Of a DNA stretch of 64,000 nucleotides, positions 1 through 10,023 are shown in pieces. This stretch comes from Candidatus Altimarinota bacterium (GTDB lineage Bacteria; Patescibacteriota; Gracilibacteria; UBA4473): assembly GCA_021734395.1 (NCBI GenBank), contig JAIPJB010000002.1, positions 1 through 64,000 on the forward strand, given 5' to 3'. The notes under the pieces were generated by a model. It saw only the letters and a program-made list of their open reading frames with translations. It was not told where the DNA came from and ran no database searches. The position numbers and the translations under genes are program-made. Numbering within the stretch: the stretch's first letter is position 1; each line of letters starts with the position of its first letter.

Positions 1-57
1 GTCTTGAAAGTGGTTTACAAGCTGGATTATAAACCTTTGAAATGCTTAAGAAAATAA
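1..57 (+). CDS. possible 3' end of a gene cut by the window edge
   Basis: Frame 1 is open from the first base to a TAA at 55-57 and would encode 18 C-terminal residues rich in Lys and hydrophobics. There is too little sequence to recognise a family, and an open frame this short can occur by chance. No terminator hairpin is visible directly after it. Confidence 0.2.
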   Translation, partial: VLKVVYKLDYKPLKCLRK

Positions 58-120
58 TATTTCTACGGTGTAACATTTGTAACATTATGAATATTTGATA
101 AAATTAAAATAAGCAAGTTA

Positions 121-490
121 AAGGGTAGGAGTTCTACTGTCTCCGCCAGGAGAAGAGCCGTATGCCACCCTTGTGGTGGCAGGCGGTTCTTCTTTTGAAG
201 AAAGGATTTGAACCTAAGTTCGATGATTTGTACCGAGGAGTGAAACGACGAGGATGTAAATCCCTCTAGCAAGTTCCGCCAAGGCGGGACGAAGTGACGA
301 GTAGCCCTCTCTCTCCGCCATAAAAATAAGCATGAGGCTTGTCCCCATGATGATTTTTATAATGAAAGAATGAGAACCCAAAAACGGGTTCGAGGATTTG
401 CACTGACCCTGAGCGAAGTCGAAGGGGAGGATGCAAATCCCTCAATTTCCCGCTTTAGCGGGATGAGAGTATCCCTCTCTCCGTCAGAAA
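121..490. repeat. tRNA-3'-tail-like repeat array with palindromes
   Basis: This gene-free stretch holds degenerate repeat units. Two end in a tRNA-like 3' tail (CTCTCTCCGCCA ending at 320; CTCTCTCCGTCA ending at 486), and another CTCCGCCA ends near 147. The first two tails are followed by hairpins: one with arms GCCACC/GGTGGC near 160-180 and then a T-rich stretch, and one with ATAAAAAT/ATTTTTAT arms at 322-360. Between them lie inverted arms such as GAGGATTTGCA (392-402) and TGCAAATCCCTC (431-443) around the motif CCCTGAGCGAAGTCGAAGGG, plus the palindromes CCGCCAAGGCGG (about 278-289) and CCCGCTTTAGCGGG (449-462). No intact tRNA can be folded here. It is related to the arrays near 13.8 and 20.3 kb. 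Confidence 0.6.
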
Positions 491-568
491 ATAAGTGATA
501 TCTTTAGGATCTAAAATTTCTGAATTAAAAGAATTTCCTAACAAAGAAAATTACACTAAAATGATAGT

Positions 569-874
569 ATGATAAAAGAATATATCCGCTACTTAAAAGA
601 TAATCCTCAGGGATATTGGTTTAAAGCAAAACTTTATGGTTGGGGTTGGGTGCCAGTTACGTGGCATGGATGGCTCATTATGCTTGTCTATATTGGAGCC
701 GTCATACTTTTTGCTCTTACCATCGACAAAGATTCTTCCGCACGCGAAATTGCTTTTACTTTTATCCTCCCCGCTATTCTCCTCACAGTTACGCTCATCC
801 GTATTTGTTACAAAACTGGTGAGAAACCATGCTGGCATTGGGGGATGCCAGACAAATATAAAACGAAGAAGTAA
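569..874 (+). CDS. small membrane protein, conserved Trp/Gly-rich N-terminus
   Basis: 101 residues. An N-terminal stretch with many aromatic residues (YWFKAKLYGWGWVP, residues 17-30) is followed by two hydrophobic segments at about 34-52 and 62-80 and a basic, Cys/Trp-containing tail. The arrangement resembles short two-TM hypothetical proteins I associate with Patescibacteria, but I know no function. There is no Shine-Dalgarno sequence upstream; a TACACT -10-like box lies about 15 nt before the ATG, so the message may be nearly leaderless. It stands alone between repeats. Confidence 0.7.
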   Translation: MIKEYIRYLKDNPQGYWFKAKLYGWGWVPVTWHGWLIMLVYIGAVILFALTIDKDSSAREIAFTFILPAILLTVTLIRICYKTGEKPCWHWGMPDKYKTKK

Positions 875-1166
875 TTTAACGTAATATAATAAAAAAGCAG
901 AGGGAAGGGAGAAGACCTGTTCTCTCCGCCACCATTCGTTTTGTGATGAATGAAATGAGTCAAAAAACGAGACATCCCTTATTTGATGCAGGATCTGTTG
1001 ATAGCTGGATTCCACATGGCGTTTAAAATGGCGGAAAGTTCTGATTCTTTCCTCGTCAACTATAAATTATGATGCCTCCTTGTGGGGATCGAAAAAAATT
1101 TGAAGAGAGGAATCCTTCTTTTCTTTTTTTTGCTTTTCTCTACAATGCAAACAAAACAAAACTCTT
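875..1166. other. intergenic stretch with one more tRNA-tail-like fragment
   Basis: About 290 bases without a convincing gene. The motif TTCTCTCCGCCA near 915-927 again resembles a tRNA 3' tail, preceded by GGGAGAA that could pair with it as a short hairpin. The opposite-strand frames here and the + frame starting near 1082 lack plausible protein features. The promoter of the FKBP gene should lie in the AT-rich part near 1100-1160, but I cannot assign clear boxes. Confidence 0.4.
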
Positions 1167-1673
1167 ATGAAAAAAACTTTTTTCTCGGCTTTCGTTCTCT
1201 TTTTGTTGCCTATATTTACTGGTTGTCAAAAGGCACAAGCGCCTCAGCCCAGTTCTTCAGAAAAAAATCAAGAGCAACAAGAATCCGAAACCAATACTTC
1301 CCCCGCAACACTTCAAATAGAAGTCTTACGCGAAGGAACCGGAGCACCAGCTCAAAAGGGAGATTTTGTTGTGGTGCACTATGAAGGAACATTCGAAGAT
1401 GGAACAAAGTTTGATTCGAGTCGCGATCGAGGGGCTCCATTTCCTTTTACCGTCGGAGGCGGACAAGTTATTACCGGTTGGGATCAGGGAGTAGAAGGCA
1501 TGAAGGTGGGAGAAGTACGACGATTGATTATTCCTCCACACTTAGCATATGGAGAAGATGGCATCGGTCCTATCCCCCCCGATTCAACACTTATTTTTGA
1601 AGTAGAACTCCTGGAAATAAAGTCTCTGGAAGACATTATCAAAGGAGCCACGGGTCAGAAAACCGAGGAATAA
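1167..1673 (+). CDS. FKBP-type peptidyl-prolyl isomerase lipoprotein
   Basis: 168 residues. A lipoprotein signal peptide ends in the lipobox FTGC (Cys about 20), followed by a Gln/Ser/Glu-rich linker (about 21-50). The FKBP domain spans about 52-155 with VVVHYEGTFEDGTKFDSS, the GGGQVITGWDQGVEGMKVGE segment and an end of the type IPPDSTLIFEVELL. These carry the usual active-site aromatic and Asp positions. It should catalyse proline cis-trans isomerisation for exported proteins at the outer face of the membrane. It is convergent with mraY; a short hairpin (CTGGAT/ATCCAG, about 1701-1717) lies between them. Confidence 0.9.
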   Translation: MKKTFFSAFVLFLLPIFTGCQKAQAPQPSSSEKNQEQQESETNTSPATLQIEVLREGTGAPAQKGDFVVVHYEGTFEDGTKFDSSRDRGAPFPFTVGGGQVITGWDQGVEGMKVGEVRRLIIPPHLAYGEDGIGPIPPDSTLIFEVELLEIKSLEDIIKGATGQKTEE

Positions 1674-1706
1674 TTTCCTTGCTGACAATTTTGAAAAAAC
1701 ACTGGA

Positions 1707-2780
1707 TTAAATATCCAGTATTCCTCCGTGTCCCATGCCAATAATGCCGATAATAAGACCGACCACTCCGGCTCCCGCCCCCAAAATCCAAAATCTCATT
1801 ACCACCTGAGTTTCGGACCAACCCTTCGCTTCAAAATGATGATGAATCGGAGCAATGGCAAAAAGTTTCTTTTTGAAAACCTTTTTCCAAAAAAGTTGGA
1901 GCATGATGGAGAGCGTTTCCAGAACAAAAATAAAACCGATAATAGCCAAGATAATGATTGCATTCGTCAGCATGGCAATCACTCCAAGTGTTGCACCTAG
2001 AGCCAAAGATCCCGTGTCTCCCATGTAAATCTTTGCCGGCGGAACATTAAACCACAAAAAAGCGAGCAAAGCCCCCACGACCACAGCACAGAAAACAGCC
2101 AGTATCGGCAGGCCATAAAAATAAGCAATGACCGAAAATGCGCCATAGGCAATAGCCAAAAGCCCTCCTGCTAGACCATCCAAGCCATCCGTAAAATTCA
2201 CTGAATTAGCCGTCCCTACCAAAATAAAAACAAAGAGGGGCGCATACCACAAACCAATGTCAAAATCCCCCACTCCGGGAACATGAATAATCGACCATTC
2301 GAGTTTAAACGAAAACCACAAAGCCCCAATAATAGAAAAAAGAACCAACGACCAAAATTTTACTTTTGCCGGTAATCCTTTCTGGGCGGAACTTTCACGA
2401 ATATTGAGATAGTCATCAATCATCCCCAAGGCTCCGACCGCTACGAGGGTAATAATCGGGAGATAGGTTTCTCCGCGATTGAGAATGGAGTGCTCGATCA
2501 CTCCGAAATAAGCCAGAATACGAGACAGGACAATCGTTGCCAAAATCGCAAAAAGAATGACCACTCCTCCCATAGTTGGCGTTCCAGATTTGTGCAGATG
2601 AAGCTTGCGAAACACCTGGGCAACTCCTCCACTAAGTCCCTCTTCGCGAATTTTTTTGGTTAATTTATACTCTTGTACAAATCGAATAAAATCCGGAAAC
2701 ACGCTGACCGCCAAAAAGAACGAACATCCCATATACAAAAAAATGGTAATGAGATTGGAAATCAGTACAGGAAGAGACAT
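1707..2780 (-). CDS. mraY: phospho-N-acetylmuramoyl-pentapeptide transferase MraY
   Basis: 357 residues, polytopic, about ten hydrophobic segments. It has the MraY signature KSGTPTMGG (64-72), the Asp pair in GMIDDYLNI (about 119-127), NFTDGLDGLAGG (about 200-211), MGDTGSLALG (about 257-266) and the HHH cluster in PIHHHFEAKGW near residue 315-325. It transfers phospho-MurNAc-pentapeptide to undecaprenyl phosphate, forming lipid I for peptidoglycan. It is the last gene of a leftward envelope operon; its ATG lies 3 nt after the stop of the O-antigen-ligase-like gene. No mur genes flank it here. Confidence 0.96.
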   Translation of the reverse strand: MSLPVLISNLITIFLYMGCSFFLAVSVFPDFIRFVQEYKLTKKIREEGLSGGVAQVFRKLHLHKSGTPTMGGVVILFAILATIVLSRILAYFGVIEHSILNRGETYLPIITLVAVGALGMIDDYLNIRESSAQKGLPAKVKFWSLVLFSIIGALWFSFKLEWSIIHVPGVGDFDIGLWYAPLFVFILVGTANSVNFTDGLDGLAGGLLAIAYGAFSVIAYFYGLPILAVFCAVVVGALLAFLWFNVPPAKIYMGDTGSLALGATLGVIAMLTNAIIILAIIGFIFVLETLSIMLQLFWKKVFKKKLFAIAPIHHHFEAKGWSETQVVMRFWILGAGAGVVGLIIGIIGMGHGGILDI

Positions 2781-2783
2781 AAA

Positions 2784-4013
2784 TTAAGAGGTTTCGAGAC
2801 GCATTGTGCGAATTTTGACAAAAAAATCAAATATGAGGAAAAAGGACAGGGCAATCGGAGTCATGTCCAAAAGAGTCGCCACATTGAAGGCAATTAATAC
2901 AGCGATAAGAAAAGGCCATGCCCGACGATCTGATTCCACAAAAAGAGCGCCAAAAAATCCAACAGCCAAAAGAAATCCTATTATTCCCGTTTGGGCAAAA
3001 TAATCTACAAAAACATTCTCCGCAATAAGCGCCTGATCATCATCTCGTGTGTGCAGGTTATGTATCCTGGCTGCTGGACCGATCTGCCCCAAAGATCCCG
3101 TCAGAGGCTCTTTGAATCCCAGTCGCAATGCCTGCAGGGGGCGGGTGAGATGCTCGGAACTTCCCACTCGCTGGAATATATTTTGTCTCAAATCCTTGTG
3201 AAATGAAAAAATCCCAACGCCTCCTAAAATAAAAATTCCCACAATCAAAAGGATATTTTTTTTATTGAGCCGTACGTATTGGACAGAAAAATACAGCATC
3301 CAGGCAAAAGCAAGAATCCAAGCAGTTCGGGTAAAACTGGCGCCTATACCCCACAAAAAAAGAAAAGAAAGAATGACCTTCCACACTTGAGAAAGACGAG
3401 CAAATGGCAGTAAAAATAGTCCCGCCAAAAGCAAATGGGCAAATTCTGTTGGTCCAGAACTCATTCCCTGCATACGAATAAATGATCCTGTTTCATGGTA
3501 GAGCGGCAATATCTGACCCGGAACCCAAGAAGAAATTGTCGGTGAATAAAAATTTTGAAGGATTTCAAAACCGCCCAAATGTTTTGCCCATATTCCAAAA
3601 AGAACAGAAAAACCACAACCGAGTAAAAACCCACGAAGAAAAAACTGAAAAAAAATCTGGCGGGTTTCAGTTGTATAAGAATTAAGAATCCGAGCAACCG
3701 AAAGAAAGAGCAAAAAGCCCCATCCCAAATACCGCGCTGCAATCAGAGCGGTTGTTTGATCAGAAGCGGTCACGACCAGAAAAAAGAGCCAGATCGAAAA
3801 TAAAAATGCCAAAACCTCGCTCCACAAAAAAGATACTTTTTCTTTTTTTCGAAAACGAATTATTTCTTGCGCGAGTGCAACGCCAACAAAAATCACCAAA
3901 ACTATCTCTTTCCAATATCGCACTTCCGACGGCAAAAAAACTGTCATTGCTCCGTGCAGAGGAAGCAACGCCCCAGTCAGGAAAAACAGACGGGAAAGAA
4001 ATGTTTGCATCAC
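2784..4013 (-). CDS. O-antigen ligase/polymerase-like membrane protein
   Basis: 409 residues with about ten to eleven hydrophobic helices and a large external loop in the C-terminal half (about residues 255-330), the topology of the Wzy_C/WaaL family. Family members polymerise or ligate glycan repeat units on the outer face of the membrane. The short motif SFTRTAWILA (about residue 228) is typical of the helix before the loop. Sequence conservation in this family is low, so the exact substrate cannot be given. It lies between the SDR gene (10 nt away) and mraY, which fits cell-surface glycan assembly. Confidence 0.7.
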   Translation of the reverse strand: MMQTFLSRLFFLTGALLPLHGAMTVFLPSEVRYWKEIVLVIFVGVALAQEIIRFRKKEKVSFLWSEVLAFLFSIWLFFLVVTASDQTTALIAARYLGWGFLLFLSVARILNSYTTETRQIFFQFFLRGFLLGCGFSVLFGIWAKHLGGFEILQNFYSPTISSWVPGQILPLYHETGSFIRMQGMSSGPTEFAHLLLAGLFLLPFARLSQVWKVILSFLFLWGIGASFTRTAWILAFAWMLYFSVQYVRLNKKNILLIVGIFILGGVGIFSFHKDLRQNIFQRVGSSEHLTRPLQALRLGFKEPLTGSLGQIGPAARIHNLHTRDDDQALIAENVFVDYFAQTGIIGFLLAVGFFGALFVESDRRAWPFLIAVLIAFNVATLLDMTPIALSFFLIFDFFVKIRTMRLETS

Positions 4014-4023
4014 CAGTATCCTA

Positions 4024-4989
4024 TCATATTTTTTCCGAGAGAGAATCCTTCAGCGAATCAAACAGAGAAAACTGAGGCGAAAATCCCAGTTGTCGTATTT
4101 TTTGATTGCTATGACACCGACGTTGAAATCCCATAAAAATCTGCTCATACCGAACATTTGGAATCGCAAAAAATTCAGCTCCCCGCGCCAGCAAGGGAAT
4201 TGTTTTTTCCAGCCAGTCAGGCAATACTTTTATACGCACTTTCTGACCCGAAACTTCACTCACCCGGAGAAAGAGTTCCGAGAAAGAAACCGTCTGACTG
4301 CAGACAATATAATTTTCTTTTGGAGGAGATTTTTCGAGAACTAAAACAATCGCTTCGGCAAGATCCCGAACATCGACATAAGAATTACAGCCGGGTGGAA
4401 CAAAGATTTTTTTCTTTCCACGAATATGAGCGAAAAGCTTTTGGGTGCTTTTTTCGTCTCCAGGGCCCAACACCAAAGAAGGATAGAGAATATTTGTGGG
4501 AACAGAACTTGTATCGATCTTCGAAATCGGACGAAATTTGGAGTACGAATAAGGCAATTGTGGATATTTTGACCAGTCAAATTGGTTTGTCTCTGTAATA
4601 TCTTCTGGTCCGAATCCCAGTCCGGCTGTGGATCCCAAGTGAATAAGTCTTTGTACGGAAGAAGAATGTTTTTCGCACAACTGAAGAATATTGAGGGCTC
4701 CCTGATAATTCACTTCGTGTAATTTTTTTTTGTGCCACCGAGAGAAAGAAACAAACCCAGAAAGATTGAGAACGATATCTGCTTCGCGAATAAGAGGCTC
4801 GAGTGTCTCAGGACGAGTGACATCTATACCGGAAAAAAAGCGAACCCCCTTCATCGAATCTGATCCAGAAAAAACACGGCGAGAAGCAACCGTCAAATTC
4901 ATATATTTTTTTTCTCTGAGCACATGCAGAACATGCTGACCGATAAATCCCGTGCCGCCCAAAAGAAGAATCCGTTTATCCTGCCACAT
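4024..4989 (-). CDS. NAD-dependent epimerase/dehydratase (extended SDR)
   Basis: 321 residues. An N-terminal Rossmann fold has GGTGFIGQHV (about 11-20) and a following basic Arg pair (ASRRVF) that could contact NADP. The SDR catalytic pattern YSYSK occurs near residue 148, with upstream Ser residues (LGSTAG) as the third catalytic element. The substrate binding half (about 200-321) resembles nucleoside-diphosphate-sugar epimerases. It overlaps the start-proximal end of the neighbouring pgpA by 14 nt, so the two are co-translated. A role in sugar nucleotide or lipid-linked sugar modification is inferred from the envelope operon. Confidence 0.82.
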   Translation of the reverse strand: MWQDKRILLLGGTGFIGQHVLHVLREKKYMNLTVASRRVFSGSDSMKGVRFFSGIDVTRPETLEPLIREADIVLNLSGFVSFSRWHKKKLHEVNYQGALNILQLCEKHSSSVQRLIHLGSTAGLGFGPEDITETNQFDWSKYPQLPYSYSKFRPISKIDTSSVPTNILYPSLVLGPGDEKSTQKLFAHIRGKKKIFVPPGCNSYVDVRDLAEAIVLVLEKSPPKENYIVCSQTVSFSELFLRVSEVSGQKVRIKVLPDWLEKTIPLLARGAEFFAIPNVRYEQIFMGFQRRCHSNQKIRQLGFSPQFSLFDSLKDSLSEKI

Positions 4990-5455
4990 AGAGAAGTATC
5001 AAAAGACATCCGCCAGCATAACTCCCCGCCACTATATCGTCCAGAAAAACAGAAATCGGTGTGTTTTTCTGATCCAGAAAACGAATCCCCAAAGGCTTAA
5101 CGATATCAAAAAAACGAAAGAGTCCAAATCCTACAAACCACCAATAATCGGTCTCATACCAGAAAAAAAGAGGCGCTAGTGCCAAAATCATTCCCAAAAC
5201 TTCATCCATCACAATCCATGGTTGATCATTTGAGGAAAGTTGTAGTTTGCGAGTAGCAAACAATGACGGAAAAAAAACAAGTGCCCCCAGTATGAACAAA
5301 AAAAGTGTTCGATAAAAAAAATCCAATCCCAAGAGTCCATCCGCCCACACCAAAAGCAGAAGCGCAATGCTACTCGCTACCGTCCCAGGAATAGCCGGCA
5401 CAAATCCTATCCCCCCGAAAGAAAGAAAACCGCGAGCAAGAGTGTTTTTTTTCAT
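4976..5455 (-). CDS. pgpA: phosphatidylglycerophosphatase A
   Basis: 159 residues with four hydrophobic segments. The PgpA pattern is clear: GFVPAIPGTVAS near the N-terminus (about 18-29), DEVLGM (about 83-88), RFFDIVKPLGI (about 117-127) and the metal-binding FLDDIVAGSYAG (about 138-149). It removes the phosphate from phosphatidylglycerophosphate to give phosphatidylglycerol. It is encoded in the same operon as a CDP-alcohol phosphatidyltransferase and a CarS-like enzyme, giving three consecutive steps. Confidence 0.9.
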   Translation of the reverse strand: MKKNTLARGFLSFGGIGFVPAIPGTVASSIALLLLVWADGLLGLDFFYRTLFLFILGALVFFPSLFATRKLQLSSNDQPWIVMDEVLGMILALAPLFFWYETDYWWFVGFGLFRFFDIVKPLGIRFLDQKNTPISVFLDDIVAGSYAGGCLLILLYVAG

Positions 5456-5494
5456 GTATGAATTAAAAATAGAACCAGAAATGTGACCCTCTGA

Positions 5495-5989
5495 TTAATA
5501 CCAGACATCTTTGATTTTGAGAAAATAAGCCCCGATATTGGAAAGGAGACTCAAAAGAGGAGCCAAAATCAAGAGAAAAAGTATTTCCTGCCAAGAAGGG
5601 ACATACCATATCGCGCCGAGGAGAAGGGCTCCTAAAATATAGTCAATGCCGTCCCAGATCGGGAGTGCTTTTCCCGGAGCAATATGGAGCCGACGTTTGA
5701 CAAAACTTTCCACTGCATCTCCCACCAAAGCTCCAAATCCCAAAAGCGCGCCCCACGTCATACCAATCCAGACCCATTGATCCGAGAAGAAAAATTGTAT
5801 CCCCCCTGTGAGCGCTCCCACAATAATCCCTGAGATCATGCCACGCCAGGTTTTATTTGTCCCTAATAAAGAAGCATAAAGAGGTGTGTTCCAGTTGCGA
5901 AACCCCGGTACATGACGGATAACTACGGGAGCCCCATTGGCCAGAAAGGCTGGCAAATAAAGCCAAAAGACGTTCAAAAAAGAATCCAT
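5495..5989 (-). CDS. CarS-like CDP-lipid synthase (CDP-archaeol synthase family)
   Basis: 164 residues, four to five membrane helices. It carries the CarS/DUF46 pattern: YLPAFLANGAPVV (about 11-23), LLGTNKTWRG (about 42-51) and GALVGDAVESFVKRR plus PIWDGIDYILGA in the C-terminal half. Family members activate a lipid phosphate with CTP. In archaea the substrate is digeranylgeranylglyceryl phosphate; in a bacterium it may serve as the CDP-diacylglycerol synthase, as suggested by the adjacent pgsA-like and pgpA genes. Its ATG overlaps the stop of the downstream-numbered pgsA-like gene by one base. Confidence 0.82.
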   Translation of the reverse strand: MDSFLNVFWLYLPAFLANGAPVVIRHVPGFRNWNTPLYASLLGTNKTWRGMISGIIVGALTGGIQFFFSDQWVWIGMTWGALLGFGALVGDAVESFVKRRLHIAPGKALPIWDGIDYILGALLLGAIWYVPSWQEILFLLILAPLLSLLSNIGAYFLKIKDVWY

Positions 5990-6534
5990 TATTTTCGTAA
6001 AAAACGAAAGAAATCACGAGCATATAAAAAAGCACTGACATATGCCAGAACCATAGAAATAGCCGCGGTCACATACACAAAAATCTGCAGTTCAAAAACC
6101 TTCGGAAAAAGAAGCAGCAGCAAACATCCGTGCAACAAAATTACCTGAAATGTAAATTTCCATTTTCCAGATTTCAGAGCCGATATCGGACATCCTTTTC
6201 CCAAGCAAAAATTTTTCATTCCGTCGACCAACATCTCTCTAATAAAAAACAAAACCCAGACCCACAGCGGAAGAATCTCATACGGAATCAGAAGAAGATA
6301 CAAACTCAGCGTGAGAATTTTGTCAAAAAGAGAATCAAAAACAATTCCAAAATCACTCACGGCTTCCCACCGACGAGCGAGATGTCCGTCTAAAAAATCT
6401 GTTAAACTCGCCACAAAAAAGAAAAATAAAATAAACCAAAACCGATACGGAATTGGCAGAAAAAAAAGCAAAATAATACAGATGGTTAAAATTCCTCTCA
6501 AAATAGTCAACGAATTCGGAATGTATTTCTTCAT
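5989..6534 (-). CDS. pgsA: CDP-alcohol phosphatidyltransferase (PgsA-like)
   Basis: 181 residues from the ATG at 6532-6534, chosen because homologues start MKKYIPNSLTILRG; the longer frame adds an implausible tail and the chosen start forms an ATGA overlap with the previous gene. The catalytic CDP-alcohol motif is complete: D-FLDGHLARR...FG-3-D-3-D (about residues 60-85). About five further hydrophobic segments follow. It probably makes phosphatidylglycerophosphate from CDP-diacylglycerol and glycerol 3-phosphate; related enzymes use other alcohols. It is followed by CarS-like and pgpA genes. Confidence 0.85.
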   Translation of the reverse strand: MKKYIPNSLTILRGILTICIILLFFLPIPYRFWFILFFFFVASLTDFLDGHLARRWEAVSDFGIVFDSLFDKILTLSLYLLLIPYEILPLWVWVLFFIREMLVDGMKNFCLGKGCPISALKSGKWKFTFQVILLHGCLLLLLFPKVFELQIFVYVTAAISMVLAYVSAFLYARDFFRFLRK

Positions 6535-7019
6535 AATATGAAAATATAAGCAATCATAAGTGCAATCCAGAGAACTCCCATACACCAGAGCAGACGTCGA
6601 TCTCTCCACCAATTGGCGAAACCTTCTATTCGAAAATCAGAAAAAGGATACAGAGGGCGATGAGCCCATTCTCCGGTATGGCTCGGAATATCCCAGAGAA
6701 TATGCGAAATGTGGCCCACCAAAAAGGCAAATCCTACCGAACTCTGTGTCCAAAAGAAATATATTCCCAAAAGCAAAATCAATACAGGGCTGTGCGCAAA
6801 ATGATAGATCTGAAAACAAAAGGGCGGCGCCGATCCTGTAAATTGTCGTTCGTATCGCCAGAGTTTCCAGTGATGAAGTTGTGCAAAACGATACGCGTAC
6901 CAAGGAATCAATGAAATATCAACGACGACAGCGCCGATCATACAGGCAGTTTTTTGTTCTGGGGTATCAAAAAAAGTAGAAAGAACAAGTCCTGTCGCTA
7001 CATGTGTCCCGATATCCAT
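6531..7019 (-). CDS. membrane-bound metal-dependent hydrolase-like protein (YdjM/DUF457 type)
   Basis: 162 residues from the ATG at 7017-7019; MDIGTHVATG is the usual beginning of this family, so the 10 residues upstream in the frame are dropped. Conserved His/Asp residues lie in GTHVATG (about 4-10), YHFAHSP (about 70-76) and GHISHILWDIPSH (about 102-114), with four hydrophobic segments between. Family members are annotated as putative membrane-bound metal-dependent hydrolases; the substrate is unknown. It is the first gene of the leftward lipid/envelope operon, with an 80 bp divergent spacer to the secreted protein gene. Confidence 0.7.
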   Translation of the reverse strand: MDIGTHVATGLVLSTFFDTPEQKTACMIGAVVVDISLIPWYAYRFAQLHHWKLWRYERQFTGSAPPFCFQIYHFAHSPVLILLLGIYFFWTQSSVGFAFLVGHISHILWDIPSHTGEWAHRPLYPFSDFRIEGFANWWRDRRLLWCMGVLWIALMIAYIFIL

Positions 7020-7099
7020 AGTGCGCGCATAGTAGTAAAAAAGTGTCATCTCTACAACAGAAAATACTTGCGAAAAAAAAATACATTTTTAGGGTGAAG

Positions 7100-9054
<1,955 letters not shown>

Positions 9055-9084
9055 TCAAAATTCTTATTTGAGCAACTCGTGTTA

Positions 9085-9113
9085 TTGACATTTATTAAAA
9101 AAAGTTTATCAAT
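9085..9113 (+). promoter_or_regulatory. promoter of the 9119 gene, probably leaderless mRNA
   Basis: TTGACA at 9085-9090 is followed by 16-17 bp and a weak -10 (TATCAA/ATCAAT, 9107-9113). The expected transcription start falls at or within a base or two of the ATG at 9119, so the message would have no 5' leader. Confidence 0.55.
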
Positions 9114-9118
9114 AAATT

Positions 9119-9472
9119 ATGGACAACAAAATAGACTCTGATCCTCTAAAGGAAACTCGGTACCTAAAAAGAGAAAAAACTGTCTTACAAAAAATTGAAG
9201 ATGGTGATTTTACTCCAATAGAAAAATTAATACTCAAGGTGCTTTTACAAAGACAGTTAATTTCTAATGGGCTCAGTGATTTAGAAATACGTTTAAACAC
9301 AACATATTCTCATCCCCTTGTAAAACTAGCAGATGCACAGGAATTACAAGAAATAAACGCTCACTTATCTTGTAATATTCAAGACATCCTTACAGAAAGC
9401 AATCTTATAACTAAAGAAAGAAGAAACGAATTATTTGATTGGATTATTCAAAATACAAAAAAAGAAGGGTAA
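9119..9472 (+). CDS. hypothetical protein, AT-rich gene
   Basis: 117 residues, charged and largely helical in appearance, no signal peptide, membrane segment or motif I recognise. The codon choice (TTA, ATA, AAT) is more AT-rich than the flanking obg and ribosomal protein genes, which could indicate recent acquisition. A TTGACA promoter lies immediately upstream and there is no Shine-Dalgarno sequence. It ends directly against the stop of rplT on the other strand. Confidence 0.65.
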   Translation: MDNKIDSDPLKETRYLKREKTVLQKIEDGDFTPIEKLILKVLLQRQLISNGLSDLEIRLNTTYSHPLVKLADAQELQEINAHLSCNIQDILTESNLITKERRNELFDWIIQNTKKEG

Positions 9473-9826
9473 TTACTTCACTTTCTTGGCTACCTCAACT
9501 ACCTGCTCGAAAACCTGAGGGTAATTGACCGCCAGTTCGGATAAATTTTTTCGATCGATTTCCATATGAGCGTGCAGCCATTTATTTTTGATTTCTGAAT
9601 ACCTCAATCCCATCGTCCGCAGCGCCGCAGAAATACGAGTAATCCACAGTCGGCGGAAGTCTCTTTTTTTCTGCTTTCGACCGACATACGCATGAAGACC
9701 TGCCTTCATGTGAGCCTGCTGAGCGAGCTTGAATGTTGTATGGTTTTTGTGCCGATATCCTTTCGTCGCTTTGCGAACCTTATTGTGTCGAGCACGTGAT
9801 GCGGGACCGCCTGTGATTCGTACCAT
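9473..9826 (-). CDS. rplT: large-subunit ribosomal protein L20
   Basis: 117 residues, the usual length. The basic N-terminal extension (VRITGGPASRARHNKVRKA) and the conserved RRLWITRISAALR segment (about 58-70) identify it. It binds 23S rRNA early in 50S assembly. Its ATG overlaps the TAA of rpmI by one base, completing an infC-rpmI-rplT operon. Confidence 0.97.
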   Translation of the reverse strand: MVRITGGPASRARHNKVRKATKGYRHKNHTTFKLAQQAHMKAGLHAYVGRKQKKRDFRRLWITRISAALRTMGLRYSEIKNKWLHAHMEIDRKNLSELAVNYPQVFEQVVEVAKKVK

Positions 9827-10023
9827 TATTGGGAAATATTAAGAAGTCGAGCGATTGTTTTTTTTCGAGAAGAAGGAACTTCTATCCCTTGTTGCCCATA
9901 TTTCTTCTGTCGTTTTGATTTAGAACTGAGCAAGTGATTTTTACAGGCTTTGGACATCATCAGTTTTCCTGATCCTGTTTGTTTAAATCTTTTTTTGGTG
10001 CCGGAATGAGTCTTTTGTTTCAT
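9826..10023 (-). CDS. rpmI: large-subunit ribosomal protein L35
   Basis: 65 residues, typical length, highly basic, with the conserved pattern KTHSGTKKRFKQTGSGKL at the N-terminus and the internal HLLSSKSKRQKK motif. Its ATG overlaps the infC stop by 4 nt (ATGA). The overlaps leave no intergenic leader between infC and rpmI in which an L20-binding control site of the known Bacillus or E. coli type could sit. Confidence 0.97.
   Translation of the reverse strand: MKQKTHSGTKKRFKQTGSGKLMMSKACKNHLLSSKSKRQKKYGQQGIEVPSSRKKTIARLLNISQ

Noticed and set aside
121-320. An intact tRNA-Ser or tRNA-Leu
   Set aside because: Only 3'-tail-like segments exist; no matching 5' acceptor strand or anticodon arm can be placed.
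593-1015. 140-codon minus-strand ORF over the small membrane protein
   Set aside because: It covers the opposite strand of a better supported gene and repeat sequence, with low-complexity translation.
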